A stretch of 64,000 nt of DNA. Origin: AC-49 sp963817035. Lineage in GTDB: Bacteria; Actinomycetota; Thermoleophilia; Solirubrobacterales; Solirubrobacteraceae. Every line of letters begins with the position of its first letter. Position 1 is the first letter of the stretch. This document shows, piece after piece, positions 25,923 to 34,525 of the stretch. A program made the translations under genes and the position numbers. The stretch lies in NCBI GenBank assembly GCA_963817035.1, contig CAWFMM010000003.1, positions 248,001 through 312,000 on the forward strand, in the 5' to 3' direction. The notes beneath the pieces were generated by a model, which worked only from the letters and a program-made list of their open reading frames with translations, searched no databases and was not told where the DNA came from.

Positions 25923-26981
25923 ATGCCGGGTCCCAGTCTCGATCGTCGTGCCTTTCTCTCGGGCACCGGCGGAGCAATGTTCTGCGCCCTCGGCGGCGCC
26001 CACCTGCTCGGCACGCGCAAGGACGTTCTCAAGGCCGACGCCCACGCCGCGGCGATGCCCAAGCCGCCGAAGGTCGCCCATCCCGACCCGACCGACGACC
26101 TGACGTTCGTCACTCCGGCGCCCCAGCCCGGCGGCCAGATTCGCGAGTACTGGATTCAGGCCCGGACGGTGAAGTGGGACATCGCGCCGACCGGCCGCGA
26201 CGACTGGATGGCGATGTCGATCCCGGCCAAGCGCACGTTCCGCGCGTTCGCCTACCAGGCCTTCACGCCGGGCTTCGCCGCCCCGCTCGGGCCCGCCACG
26301 ATCCCCGGCCCGACGCTCGAGGCCGAGGTCGGCGATGTGATCGTCGCTCACGTGCGCAACGCCGACGAGCATCTCAACCAGGCGATCACGATGCACCCCC
26401 ACGGCGTCCGCTACAACCCCGATTACGACGGGTCCTACCTCGGTGACTACACGCGCGTCGGCGGCTTCATCGCCCCGGGCGAGGAGTTCACGTACACGTG
26501 GGAGGCGACGCCTGACTCGGTCGGTTGCTGGCCCTACCACGACCACGGCCCCAACCACCTGATCAACACCGCGCGCGGCCTGTTCGGCGCCGTGATCATC
26601 CGCGAGCCCGGCGCCAAGCGCCCGGATGTCGAGACCGTCCTGTACCTGCACAGCTTCCCGCCGAACATCACCGGCCTGAACCAGAACTTCTCGGTCATCA
26701 ACGGCCGCACCGCGGCCGGCAACACGCCGACCGTCCGCGCCAAGGTCGGCCATGACGTCGCCTGGCACGTGTTCGGCGGCGACTCGATGCTCCACACCTT
26801 CCACGTCCACGGCCACCGCTGGAAAGACCCCAGCGGCGCCTACGTGGACAACCCGAACCTGGGCCCGCTCAACTCGGTCACCGCACGATGGACCGAGGAC
26901 AACGCGGGTCGCTGGCTCTACCACTGTCACGTCGCCGCCCACCAGATGGGCATGGCGGGGTGGTACTTCGTCGATGAATGA
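25923..26981 (+). CDS. Secreted multicopper oxidase (small laccase-like)
   Basis: 352 aa with a twin-arginine signal (DRRAFLSGTGGAMFCALGGAH). Four copper motifs are intact: MHPHGVRYN, WPYHDHGPN, HTFHVHGHRW and the C-terminal HCHVAAHQMGM, which supplies the type 1 Cys, His and Met ligands. The length fits a two-domain oxidase that passes electrons from a substrate to oxygen via one T1 and a T2/T3 centre. ATG 25923 follows a -10-like TAGACT (25911-25916) by only six bases, suggesting a near-leaderless message. It ends 16 bp before the beta-helix gene and heads a three-gene secreted-protein operon. Confidence 0.9.
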   Translation: MPGPSLDRRAFLSGTGGAMFCALGGAHLLGTRKDVLKADAHAAAMPKPPKVAHPDPTDDLTFVTPAPQPGGQIREYWIQARTVKWDIAPTGRDDWMAMSIPAKRTFRAFAYQAFTPGFAAPLGPATIPGPTLEAEVGDVIVAHVRNADEHLNQAITMHPHGVRYNPDYDGSYLGDYTRVGGFIAPGEEFTYTWEATPDSVGCWPYHDHGPNHLINTARGLFGAVIIREPGAKRPDVETVLYLHSFPPNITGLNQNFSVINGRTAAGNTPTVRAKVGHDVAWHVFGGDSMLHTFHVHGHRWKDPSGAYVDNPNLGPLNSVTARWTEDNAGRWLYHCHVAAHQMGMAGWYFVDE

Positions 26982-26997
26982 GAGAGGAACACATTCC

Positions 26998-28317
26998 ATG
27001 GGTCGCATCCTGTCCCTGACCGCCGTCCTGGCGCTCGGCATCACGGGGGTCGCGGGCGCCGCGACGCCCGTCTATCCCAAACCGAGCAATCCGAAGGTCC
27101 AGGCCAAGCCGAAGGGTCCGTTCAAGACCCTGAAGGTCGGCAAGACCGCGCGGTACAAGACGATCAGCGCCGCGGTCAGGGCCGCGCACGCCGGCGACAC
27201 GATCAAGGTCGCCAACGGCATCTACAAGGAAGGCGTCGTCGTCCAGGGTTCGGCGAAGAGCTTCATCAAGATCGTCGGCAACAACGCCGATCCGTCGAAG
27301 GTCGTGCTCGAGGGCAAGGGCCTCCACGGCGGCGGCGCGCAGAACGGCGTGCAGGTCAACGGCGCCAACGGCGTGACGGTCAGCGGCATGACGGCCCAGC
27401 ACTACAAGGCCAACGGCTTCTTCTTCGTCAACGTCAACGGCTACACGGCGACGAAGCTGCACGCGTTCCTGGTCGGCACGTACGGCATCTACGCGTTCAA
27501 CTCGGTCGGCGGCACGATGACCGACGACGTGGCCGCGTGGAACAACGACGCCGGCTACTACATCGGGCAGACCCCGCCGCAGGTCAAACCCGTGCGCTCG
27601 ATCGTCAAGAACGTCGTCTCCTACGGCAACGTGCTCGGCTTCTCGGGCACGAACATGCGCTACGTGACGATCACGAGGTCGAAGTTCTTCAACAACGGCA
27701 CCGGGATCGTCCCCAACGCCCTCCACTCCGAGAAGTTCGCTCCGCCGGAGGACAACGTCATCATCGACAACGACGTGTTCTGGAACAACTTCAACTACTA
27801 CAGGAACGCACCGTTCCCGATCGCCAAGAACAACAAGGACACGACGCCCTACCCGGTCGGTGTGGGCATCCTGCTGTTCGGCAGCCGCACCACGCAGGTC
27901 ACGGGCAACCGCGTCTACGGCAACTACCTCGCGGGCGCCGGCATGGTCCAGCAGTTCCTGCTCTCCCAGGAGCCGGGTGCGCAGGACCTGATCGGCAACT
28001 CGTTCACCAACAACGCGTTCGGCCTCAACGGAACCGACCTCAACGGTCGCGACCTCGTCTATGACGGCAACGGTCAGAACAACTGCTTCTCCGGAAACAC
28101 CGGCGTCGCGGTGACCGTTCCGGCCGACGGGTCGACGATGCCCGCCTGCCCGTTCACAGGCGCCAACGCGTTCTCGGCCGACACGCAGGCGACGCTCGTG
28201 TCGTGGGCGCTGGAGCCCACGCACGAGGCGCTCTGGGTCGTGCGCCCGCACGTCGCGCAGCCCGGCCTGACGCCGCTGGAGGACTACGCCACCTACACCG
28301 GTACGAAGGCCCCCTGA
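26998..28317 (+). CDS. Secreted right-handed parallel beta-helix protein
   Basis: 439 aa. A signal peptide (GRILSLTAVLALGITGVAGA) is followed by YKTISAAVRAAHAGDTIKVA, the usual entry to pectate-lyase/NosD-type helices, and by many short Asn/Gly-rich coils (NGVQVNGANGVTVSGMTAQ; GYTATKLHAFLVGTYGIYA; DNVIIDNDVFWNNFNYY). This fold is used by polysaccharide lyases and by NosD, a copper-site assembly protein; no catalytic set could be identified. ATG 26998 has AGAGAGG upstream. It is sandwiched between a multicopper oxidase and a cupredoxin, and its stop overlaps the cupredoxin start. Confidence 0.85.
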   Translation: MGRILSLTAVLALGITGVAGAATPVYPKPSNPKVQAKPKGPFKTLKVGKTARYKTISAAVRAAHAGDTIKVANGIYKEGVVVQGSAKSFIKIVGNNADPSKVVLEGKGLHGGGAQNGVQVNGANGVTVSGMTAQHYKANGFFFVNVNGYTATKLHAFLVGTYGIYAFNSVGGTMTDDVAAWNNDAGYYIGQTPPQVKPVRSIVKNVVSYGNVLGFSGTNMRYVTITRSKFFNNGTGIVPNALHSEKFAPPEDNVIIDNDVFWNNFNYYRNAPFPIAKNNKDTTPYPVGVGILLFGSRTTQVTGNRVYGNYLAGAGMVQQFLLSQEPGAQDLIGNSFTNNAFGLNGTDLNGRDLVYDGNGQNNCFSGNTGVAVTVPADGSTMPACPFTGANAFSADTQATLVSWALEPTHEALWVVRPHVAQPGLTPLEDYATYTGTKAP

Positions 28318-28676
28318 TGTCCGCCTGGGTCAAGCGCATCGCGCCGATCCTCGTGGTGACCGTCGTCGCCGTCCTCCCCGCCTTCGCGGCGGGGGGGACG
28401 CTGGTGACGAAGAAGGTCACGGTCGGCGACGACTACTACGGACCGACGACGCTCATCGTCAAGAAGAACACGGCGATCAAGTGGTCGTGGGTCACGGAGA
28501 ACACCAACTCCCACGACGTCAAGCTGTCGTCCGGTCCCAAGGGCGTCAGCACGTTCCACTCGCCGTCGGCGGCGTCGGACTTCTCCTACACCAAGAAGCT
28601 CACCGTCCCGGGCACGTACAAGATCATCTGCACGCTGCACCAGGACATGAAGATGACGATCCAGGTCAAGAAGTAG
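28317..28676 (+). CDS. Secreted plastocyanin-like cupredoxin
   Basis: 119 aa. Signal peptide (KRIAPILVVTVVAVLPAFAA), then one cupredoxin domain. Type 1 copper ligands are visible as His in TNSHDVKLS and the C-terminal loop YKIICTLHQDMKM (Cys, His, Met). It should be a small electron carrier outside the membrane. The ATG overlaps the TGA of the beta-helix gene by one base (TGATG), so translation is coupled. Electron delivery to or from the multicopper oxidase two genes upstream is the obvious inference. Confidence 0.9.
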   Translation: MSAWVKRIAPILVVTVVAVLPAFAAGGTLVTKKVTVGDDYYGPTTLIVKKNTAIKWSWVTENTNSHDVKLSSGPKGVSTFHSPSAASDFSYTKKLTVPGTYKIICTLHQDMKMTIQVKK

Positions 28677-28701
28677 CCGGGACGGGCGCCCGACGCGTCA
28701 G

Positions 28702-29619
28702 TCAGGGCAGCAGGACGATCTTGCCGCGCGTGTGGCGCTGGGCCAGTTGCTCGAACGCGGCACGCACATCGGCGAGCGGGTAGGTCTTCGCGATCGGGAT
28801 CTCGAGCTCGCCGTCGGCGGCGAGCGCGGCCATCTCGGCGAGCAGCGGCGCGGTGCCGATCGCGTGGGTGCCGATGCCCTGCACGCCGAGACGCTGCACC
28901 GCCTCGAAGTCGATGATCGTGTTGATCCGCTGCGGCGCGACGCCGAGCTCGATGGCGAGGTCGACGTAGCCGCCGCCGAACGTGTCGATGAACGCGTCGA
29001 TGCCATTCGGGGCCGCCGCGCGAAGCCGGTCCGCCTGGCCGTCGCCGTAGGCGACCGGGACGATGTCGTGCTCGCGCAGCCACGCGTGGTTGGCCTCACC
29101 GGCCAGGCCCAGGACCGTCGCACCGGTGCGACGGGCCAGCTGCCCGGAGACCGAGCCGACGCCGCCCGCGGCGGCCGAGACGACGACGGTCTCACCAGCC
29201 TGGGGCGCCACCGCCTGCACGCCCGCGAGGCCGGCCATCGCGACGACGAACAGCGCGCCGGCGACTTCCCACGAGAGCGACGCGGGCTTCGCCGTCAGCT
29301 GACCCTCCGGCACGGCGACGAGCTCCGCCTGACCGCCGCGCTCCTCGGTCCAGCCCAGGACCTCGTCGCCCGCGGTGAACGCCGTCACGCCATCGCCGAC
29401 CGCCTGTACGACGCCGGCGAAATCGGTGCCCTCACCCGACGGGAAGGTTGCCGGAAAGCGATCGTGCAGCATGCCTTCGCGGATCGCCATCTCACCCGGG
29501 TTGATCCCCGCCGCCTTGACCGCGACGAGGACCCGCCCGGGTCCGGCGACGGGATCGTCGACCTCGCGGACCTCCAGCACATCGACGCCGCCGTACTCAT
29601 CAAACCGGACTGCTCTCAT
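28702..29619 (-). CDS. NADP-dependent medium-chain oxidoreductase (quinone reductase-like)
   Basis: 305 aa. A GroES-like N-terminus (MRAVRFDEYGGVDVLEVREV) lacks the zinc ligands of alcohol dehydrogenases. A Rossmann domain has GETVVVSAAAGGVGSVSGQLA, the AxxGGVG nucleotide motif of zeta-crystallin/quinone oxidoreductases. It reduces quinones or enones with NADPH; the substrate is unknown. ATG 29619 is chosen as the Met before RAVRFDEYGG; the frame runs 13 codons further up. It is convergent with the cupredoxin operon and divergent from the rhodanese. Confidence 0.88.
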   Translation of the reverse strand: MRAVRFDEYGGVDVLEVREVDDPVAGPGRVLVAVKAAGINPGEMAIREGMLHDRFPATFPSGEGTDFAGVVQAVGDGVTAFTAGDEVLGWTEERGGQAELVAVPEGQLTAKPASLSWEVAGALFVVAMAGLAGVQAVAPQAGETVVVSAAAGGVGSVSGQLARRTGATVLGLAGEANHAWLREHDIVPVAYGDGQADRLRAAAPNGIDAFIDTFGGGYVDLAIELGVAPQRINTIIDFEAVQRLGVQGIGTHAIGTAPLLAEMAALAADGELEIPIAKTYPLADVRAAFEQLAQRHTRGKIVLLP

Positions 29620-29681
29620 GCCCACAGCATGGCAGCCCCTGGCGATGGTTGATTCCACGGTCGACCATCTAGGATCCGTTC

Positions 29682-30548
29682 GTGGCCGAGCTTCCCGATC
29701 TGATCAGCGCTGCGGAGCTCGCCGAGCGGATCGATGACCCGTCGGTGCTCGTGTTCGACCCGACCGTGTACCTGGACCGCAGGGCGGACGGCGGACCGTA
29801 TGGGGTCATCACGCGGCGGCCGGAGTACGAGATCGAGCACATCCCGGGCGCTGCATACGCCGACCTGATCGAGGACCTTTCCGACCCCGAGGCGCCGTTC
29901 CCGTTCGCCCTGCCGACACCCGAGCGCTTCGCGGCACACGCCGGCGCGCTGGGCATCGGCCCGGGGTGCCACGTCGTCACCTACACCCAGCTCGACCCAG
30001 GATGGGCGACGCGGCTGTGGTGGCTGCTGCGCTACTTCGGCTTCGACGATGTCAGCGTTCTCGACGGCGGACTGAAGGCATGGAAGGGAGCCGGGCTGGC
30101 GGTCGAGTCGGGGGACCACCGCCACCCGCCGGCGACGTTCGTCGCGACGCCACGCGCCGAGCTGCTGGCGACCAAGGCCGACGTGGCCCGGGTCAGCTCG
30201 GACGGCGGGGCGTGCCTGATCAACGCGCTCGCGACCACCACGTTCCGCGGCGAGGGGCCGAGCTCCTACTCGCGCCCGGGCCGCATCCCCGGCAGCGTCA
30301 ACGTGCCCTGGGCCGGGCTCGTCGACCCCGAGACCGGTCGCTACCGGCCCACCGACGAGCTGCGCGCCGCGCTCGACGTGGTCGGCGGGGTCGACGGCGA
30401 GCCGGTGATTGCCTACTGCGGCGGCGGCATCTCGGCGACCGTCGATCTCTTCGCGCTGCACCTCGTCGGCGCGGACCGCGCACGGCTCTACGACGGCTCG
30501 CTCACCGAGTGGACCGCCGATCCGTCGCTGCCGGTGCACACGGGCTGA
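29682..30548 (+). CDS. Sulfurtransferase with two rhodanese domains
   Basis: 288 aa. Domain 1 (1-140) has the rhodanese signatures EIEHIPGAAYADL and VVTYTQLDPGWATRLWWLLRYFG but no catalytic Cys. Domain 2 (about 150-285) has GRIPGSVNVPWAGL and the active loop IAYCGGGISATVD with the catalytic Cys near 246. The CGGGIS loop fits a thiosulfate- or mercaptopyruvate-type sulfurtransferase; the donor cannot be settled. GTG 29682. The last 61 bp overlap the convergent glycosyltransferase gene. Confidence 0.88.
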   Translation: MAELPDLISAAELAERIDDPSVLVFDPTVYLDRRADGGPYGVITRRPEYEIEHIPGAAYADLIEDLSDPEAPFPFALPTPERFAAHAGALGIGPGCHVVTYTQLDPGWATRLWWLLRYFGFDDVSVLDGGLKAWKGAGLAVESGDHRHPPATFVATPRAELLATKADVARVSSDGGACLINALATTTFRGEGPSSYSRPGRIPGSVNVPWAGLVDPETGRYRPTDELRAALDVVGGVDGEPVIAYCGGGISATVDLFALHLVGADRARLYDGSLTEWTADPSLPVHTG

Positions 30549-31900
30549 TCGGCGCCGGCGACCGCGCCGCGCAACACGTCCTCGAGATCGGCGCCGAGCT
30601 GCGGCCATGCGTAGCGCTCGACCGCCGCTTCCTCGCCCAGGCGCCCGCGGCGCTCACGCTCGTCGGGGCGGTTGACCGCGTCGACGAGCGCGTCGACGAG
30701 GCCGGCCCTCGAGTCGACTTCGAACAGCCAGCCGGTCTCACCGTCGTCGATGATTCGCGACGGTCCGAGCGACGCGGCGGCCAGTGGCGGCACACCGCAC
30801 GCCATCGCCTCGACGATGACCTGGCCAAAGCTCTCGCGGACCGACGGCAGGACGAGCAGGTCAGCCGCGGCCAGCAGCTCCGGCAGCTCGGCGTGGTCGT
30901 GCCAGCCGGCGAGGAAGACGTTGTCGAGGCGCAGACGCGCGATCGCGTCGGCCGGATGCTCGCCCTCCCACTCGCCGGGGTGGCCGCCGACGATGACCAG
31001 CGACGCCGCGGCCTCCAGCCGCGCTCCCGCGTCAGCGAACGCCTCGATCAGAAGGCTCAGTCGCTTGACCTCGGTGAATCGCCCGACGTAGACGAAGACC
31101 GTGCTGTCGCGAAGCGGGGCCAGCTGCGCAGCGGTATACGCGATGTCGCCGAGCGAGCCGCCGGGGCTCCAGCCGCGCGGCTTGTCGACCAGCACCCGCT
31201 GCCAGACCGCGTCGCGGTCGACGTCGAGCGGGCGAAAGCGCAGCGGGTCAAAGCCGTTGGCGAGGGTCGAGATGCGGTCGCGCTCGACGCCGAGCAGCTC
31301 GACGGCCCGCGTGCGATTACCCGGCGCGACGATGATCGCCTCGCTGCCCTGCGCCCACTCGCGCAGCCGCGCCTCCCACGCCGCGGCGTGCGGCCACGCC
31401 TGGGGGCCGCGCTGCGCGATCGCTTCGAGCATCAGCAGCTCGGTGCCATGTAGGTGACTGACCACCGGCACGCCCGGCGCGACGCGAGCCGCGGCGGGAT
31501 GCAGCGGCGTCAGGTGATGCAGGTGCAGGACGTCGGCCTGGTCGGCCTCGATCTCCTCGAGGGCAACGGCCCACGCGCTGACCTGGCGCTCGAAATCGAG
31601 ATCGGACAGCGCCGCGAAGACGCGGTCCGGCGCGCCTGGGCGATCCTCGAAGGACCCGTGCATCGGCGCGCCGTCGTACGCCATCGGGTCGGCGCCGGCC
31701 AGCGCCGCGGTGAAGTCGACGCGGTGCACATCTGCGCCCGCGTAGAAGCTCCGCGCATCGGCGAGGTCGCCAAGATCGGTGCGCGATCCGGTCAGGATCG
31801 ACAGCTCGTGGCCGCGGTCGCTCAAGCATCCGGCGAGCGCGCGCGTGACGAACGCCGAGCCGCCACGGGGGAAGAAGATCGTCGCTGTGATGATCCTCAT
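30488..31900 (-). CDS. Family 4 glycosyltransferase
   Basis: 470 aa with a GT-B fold. The N-terminal acceptor domain begins MRIITATIFFPRGGSAFVTRAL, with the glycine loop, and later VVSHLHGTELLML. The C-terminal donor domain has VYVGRFTEVKRLSLLIEAF and the retaining E-x7-E motif SVRESFGQVIVEAMACG. It transfers sugar from a nucleotide donor to an unknown cell-surface or lipid acceptor. ATG 31900. Its 3' end runs 61 bp into the convergent rhodanese gene. No other polysaccharide-assembly gene is adjacent except ExoD at 32216. Confidence 0.88.
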   Translation of the reverse strand: MRIITATIFFPRGGSAFVTRALAGCLSDRGHELSILTGSRTDLGDLADARSFYAGADVHRVDFTAALAGADPMAYDGAPMHGSFEDRPGAPDRVFAALSDLDFERQVSAWAVALEEIEADQADVLHLHHLTPLHPAAARVAPGVPVVSHLHGTELLMLEAIAQRGPQAWPHAAAWEARLREWAQGSEAIIVAPGNRTRAVELLGVERDRISTLANGFDPLRFRPLDVDRDAVWQRVLVDKPRGWSPGGSLGDIAYTAAQLAPLRDSTVFVYVGRFTEVKRLSLLIEAFADAGARLEAAASLVIVGGHPGEWEGEHPADAIARLRLDNVFLAGWHDHAELPELLAAADLLVLPSVRESFGQVIVEAMACGVPPLAAASLGPSRIIDDGETGWLFEVDSRAGLVDALVDAVNRPDERERRGRLGEEAAVERYAWPQLGADLEDVLRGAVAGADQPVCTGSDGSAVHSVSEPS

Positions 31901-31940
31901 CGGCTACCCAGTGTGACGACTCGGCTACTCGGCCCCGAAA

Positions 31941-32156
31941 TCAGTCTCCGGTCTCGTACTTGAACGAGATCGCCAGACGCACTCGATAGCCGCTGATCTT
32001 CCCGTCTTCGATCGTCACATCCTCGCGAACGACCTCCGCGACGCGCAGGTCGCGGATCGACTTCCCGGCGACCTCGACCGCACTGCGGGCCGCGGCCTCC
32101 CAGGACTCAGTGCTCACACCAATGACCTCGGTGACCCGATACACGCTGTCGGACAT
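31941..32156 (-). CDS. Dodecin (flavin-storage protein)
   Basis: 71 aa. VYRVTEVIGVSTESWEAAA, SAVEVAGKSIRDLRVAEVV and the end GYRVRLAISFKYE match dodecins, which form dodecameric shells holding flavins. The Trp in ESWEAA is the residue that stacks on the isoalloxazine ring. ATG 32156 has GAGGAGA upstream at a normal distance. It is divergent from ExoD, with an 8-bp inverted repeat between them that resembles the iron-uptake promoter element. Confidence 0.93.
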   Translation of the reverse strand: MSDSVYRVTEVIGVSTESWEAAARSAVEVAGKSIRDLRVAEVVREDVTIEDGKISGYRVRLAISFKYETGD

Positions 32157-32183
32157 AACGTCTCCTCTCGTTTGGGCTGACTC

Positions 32184-32211
32184 GGGCAACCTACCCCGTT
32201 CGTTAGGTTGC
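32184..32211. promoter_or_regulatory. Inverted repeat between dodecin and exoD
   Basis: GCAACCTA (32186-32193) and TAGGTTGC (32204-32211) are perfect 8-bp arms around 10 bp. The left side, GGGCAACCTA, and the right side, TTAGGTTGC, both occur in the palindrome before the iron-uptake operon (5492-5507). Control by the same metal-type regulator is an inference. Confidence 0.45.
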
Positions 32212-32215
32212 ACGC

Positions 32216-32815
32216 ATGGCGGAGCAGCGGGTCAGCGGGGAGATCGAGCGCTGGCTCCAGTCGGAGGACGAGAAGACGCTCGGCAGCCTGCTTGCCCTGT
32301 TCGAGGAGAAGAGCTTCGCGATCGCGTTCGTGTTCCTGCTCGGCGTCCCGGCGCTCCCGCTCCCGACCGGCGGCGCGACCCATGTCTTCGAGATCATCGC
32401 GACGCTGCTCGCGCTGCAGCTGATCGCGGGGCGCGACGAGATCTGGCTGCCGCAGAAGTGGCACGGGCTCAAGCTCGCCGGCCCGACGCAGCAGAAGTTC
32501 ATCAACGCGTTGATGAAGTCGATCCGATGGCTCGAGCGTTACTCGCGCCCGCGCCTGACCTTCCTGTTCGACCATCGCCTGAGCAACATCGTCTTCGGCA
32601 TCCTCGTCATCGCCGGGACGATCGGCGCGTTCTTCGCCCCGCCGTTCACCGGCCTCGACACGCTGCCCTCGCTTGGCGTCGTGCTGCTGTCGCTCGGCGT
32701 GCTGCTCGAGGACATCGCCGTCGTCATCGTGGCGCTCGTGATCGGCGCGGCCGGTGTGGCGCTCGAGATCGTGCTCGGCACCGCGGCGGTCAACGGGATC
32801 GGGAGCCTGATCTAG
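32216..32815 (+). CDS. ExoD-family membrane protein
   Basis: 199 aa. A cytoplasmic N-terminus (RVSGEIERWLQSEDEKTLGSL) precedes the ExoD core FVFLLGVPALPLPTGGATHVF and ALQLIAGRDEIWLPQKW, then SIRWLERYSRPRLTFLF and three to four C-terminal spans. ExoD was named for a role in exopolysaccharide production and alkali tolerance in rhizobia; its mechanism is not known. ATG 32216 lies five bases after an inverted repeat shared with the dodecin promoter. Its 3' end overlaps the convergent LLM gene by 26 bp. Confidence 0.85.
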   Translation: MAEQRVSGEIERWLQSEDEKTLGSLLALFEEKSFAIAFVFLLGVPALPLPTGGATHVFEIIATLLALQLIAGRDEIWLPQKWHGLKLAGPTQQKFINALMKSIRWLERYSRPRLTFLFDHRLSNIVFGILVIAGTIGAFFAPPFTGLDTLPSLGVVLLSLGVLLEDIAVVIVALVIGAAGVALEIVLGTAAVNGIGSLI

Positions 32816-33740
32816 GAGCGCCGCGCTCCTCGAGCGGTGCGATCACGCTCGGGTACAGCTCGCGCAGCCACGCGGCGGAGTCGCCGGCGAGCGGGATCAG
32901 GACGAACTTGGTCGCTCCATGATCGATGAAGCGCTCAAGCAGCGCGCGGGTCGCGTCGGCGCCGCACGCGACGTGGTCGTCGCGCGCCAGCTCCGGGCGG
33001 CGATCGAGCAGTCGCGCGGTTGACAGCGGGATCTCGGCGGCTGACGGCGCGCTGAAGATCGTCGTGCCGTAGTGGTCCTCGTCGATCGTCCGTCCGGCCT
33101 CGGCCGCCGCCGCGCGGATCAGCTCGACCTTCTCGCCGAATTCGCCCGGTCCGACGAACGAGCCCAGCCAGCCGTCGGCGATCCGCCCGATCCGTCGCAG
33201 CGCCGCAGGTGCGCGGCCGCCGAGCCAGAACTCGAGCTTGGCCCGATGCGGCGCGGGCGCGATCCGCGTCTCGGTCAGCGACCAGAAGCGCCCCGGCCGC
33301 GTCACCGGCTCGCCGCCCCACAGAGCCCTGATGATCGCCACCGACTCCTCCAAGCGCGCCGTTCGCTCTTCGCGCGCGACACCCATCGCCTCGAGCTCAC
33401 GCGGCTCGTCGAGGCCGAGCCCGCCGGTCGGCAGCAGCCGCCCGCCCGACAGCGCGTCGACCGTCGCGAGCTCGCACGCGAGCAGCACCGGGTTGCGCGG
33501 TGGCAGCACAAGCACGTTCATCCCGAGCTTCAGCCGCTGCGTCCGCGCGGCGACCGCCGCGAGTGTCACGAGCGGCGCGAGCCCTCCGCGACGCGCGCTG
33601 TCGCTCAGCCACAGCGAGTCATAGCCGACCTCCTCGAGCGTCTCGATCAGCTTCCAGAACGAGTCGTCGGCGAGCGCCGCGCCCGACCCCGGGCTGAGGC
33701 CGACGCCGACGCGCACGCTCAGGCGCGTGGGGTCGGTCAT
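32790..33740 (-). CDS. LLM-class (luciferase-like) flavin/F420-dependent oxidoreductase
   Basis: 316 aa. A TIM-barrel luciferase-like protein with VGVGLSPGSGAALADDSFWK, ETLEEVGYDSLWLSD, QRLKLGMNVLVLPPRNPVLLA, LSGGRLLPTGGLG and the late IADGWLGSFVGPGEF. The cofactor (F420 or FMN) and substrate cannot be read with certainty. ATG 33740 overlaps the stop of the upstream alpha/beta hydrolase by 4 bp (ATGA), making it the last gene of an MFS-hydrolase-LLM operon that probably handles one small molecule. Confidence 0.87.
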   Translation of the reverse strand: MTDPTRLSVRVGVGLSPGSGAALADDSFWKLIETLEEVGYDSLWLSDSARRGGLAPLVTLAAVAARTQRLKLGMNVLVLPPRNPVLLACELATVDALSGGRLLPTGGLGLDEPRELEAMGVAREERTARLEESVAIIRALWGGEPVTRPGRFWSLTETRIAPAPHRAKLEFWLGGRAPAALRRIGRIADGWLGSFVGPGEFGEKVELIRAAAAEAGRTIDEDHYGTTIFSAPSAAEIPLSTARLLDRRPELARDDHVACGADATRALLERFIDHGATKFVLIPLAGDSAAWLRELYPSVIAPLEERGAPRSGSRSR

Positions 33741-34525
33741 GCGAGCAGGAACTCCGTGATCTGCGCCCACGCGTCGGGCGCGCGCTGCAGGAAACCGTGG
33801 CCGCCGTTGTGGACCTCAAGCCTCGCGCCGTCGATCGCCTCCGCGAGCCGCGTGACGACCGGCAGTGACGCGATCCCGTCGTCGCGGCCTGCCACGACGA
33901 GCGTCGGTACGCGCAACTCGCCGAGCCGATCCCACGTGTCGTGGGTCGAGCGCGCCTGCAGCTGGCGCATCTGGCCCCGCGAGGCGATGGCGTTCGGACG
34001 CGCGGCCCGATCGGCGGCGATGGAGTCGGTCAGCGCTTGGCGGCGGCGCTCGTCGTCGATCGTGCGCGTGTCGAGCACCGCGGCCATTTGCGCCAGCCGC
34101 TCGTCGGGCCCCAGCGCGTACATCTCGTGCAGCGGGTACGAGCTTCCGCCGGCGCCGCCCGGCGACGTGACGGCGAGCACAAGCCGCCGGACCCGATCGC
34201 CGGCGGCCAGCGCGACCTCCTGGGCGACCATCCCGCCGAACGAGATCCCGACGATCGAGAAGTCGTCCCAGCCGAGATGGTCGACCAGCGCGAGCGCGTC
34301 GGCGGCGAATGTCGCCATCGTCGGCTGTGCCGCCACGTGGTCGATCGACTGCCCGAGGCCACGATGGTCGTAGGCCAGCACCTCGAAGCCGTCGGCGCCG
34401 GGCCACCCGAACGGCCCCGGCCGGCGGCGCAGGTCGCTGCCCGTGCCGCTGATCATCAGCAGGCGCGAACCGTGGCCGGCGGTCTCGTAGTACAGAGAGA
34501 CGCCGTCGAGCTCGGCGATCCCCAT
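33737..34525 (-). CDS. Alpha/beta-fold hydrolase
   Basis: 262 aa. YYETAGHGSRLLMISGTGSD carries the oxyanion region, VLAYDHRGLGQSI follows, the nucleophile elbow is GISFGGMVAQE (Ser about 96), the acid is in VAGRDDGIAS (about 210) and the catalytic His is in NGGHGFLQRAPD (about 240). A complete triad is therefore visible. ATG 34525 overlaps the stop of the MFS gene by one base, and the stop overlaps the LLM gene. The substrate is probably an ester or lactone related to what the MFS pump exports. Confidence 0.9.
   Translation of the reverse strand: MGIAELDGVSLYYETAGHGSRLLMISGTGSDLRRRPGPFGWPGADGFEVLAYDHRGLGQSIDHVAAQPTMATFAADALALVDHLGWDDFSIVGISFGGMVAQEVALAAGDRVRRLVLAVTSPGGAGGSSYPLHEMYALGPDERLAQMAAVLDTRTIDDERRRQALTDSIAADRAARPNAIASRGQMRQLQARSTHDTWDRLGELRVPTLVVAGRDDGIASLPVVTRLAEAIDGARLEVHNGGHGFLQRAPDAWAQITEFLLA

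Noticed and set aside
28683..28692. CGGGCGCCCG as a shared terminator between convergent genes
   Set aside because: The palindrome is only 10 bp with no loop, too short to call a terminator in GC-rich DNA.
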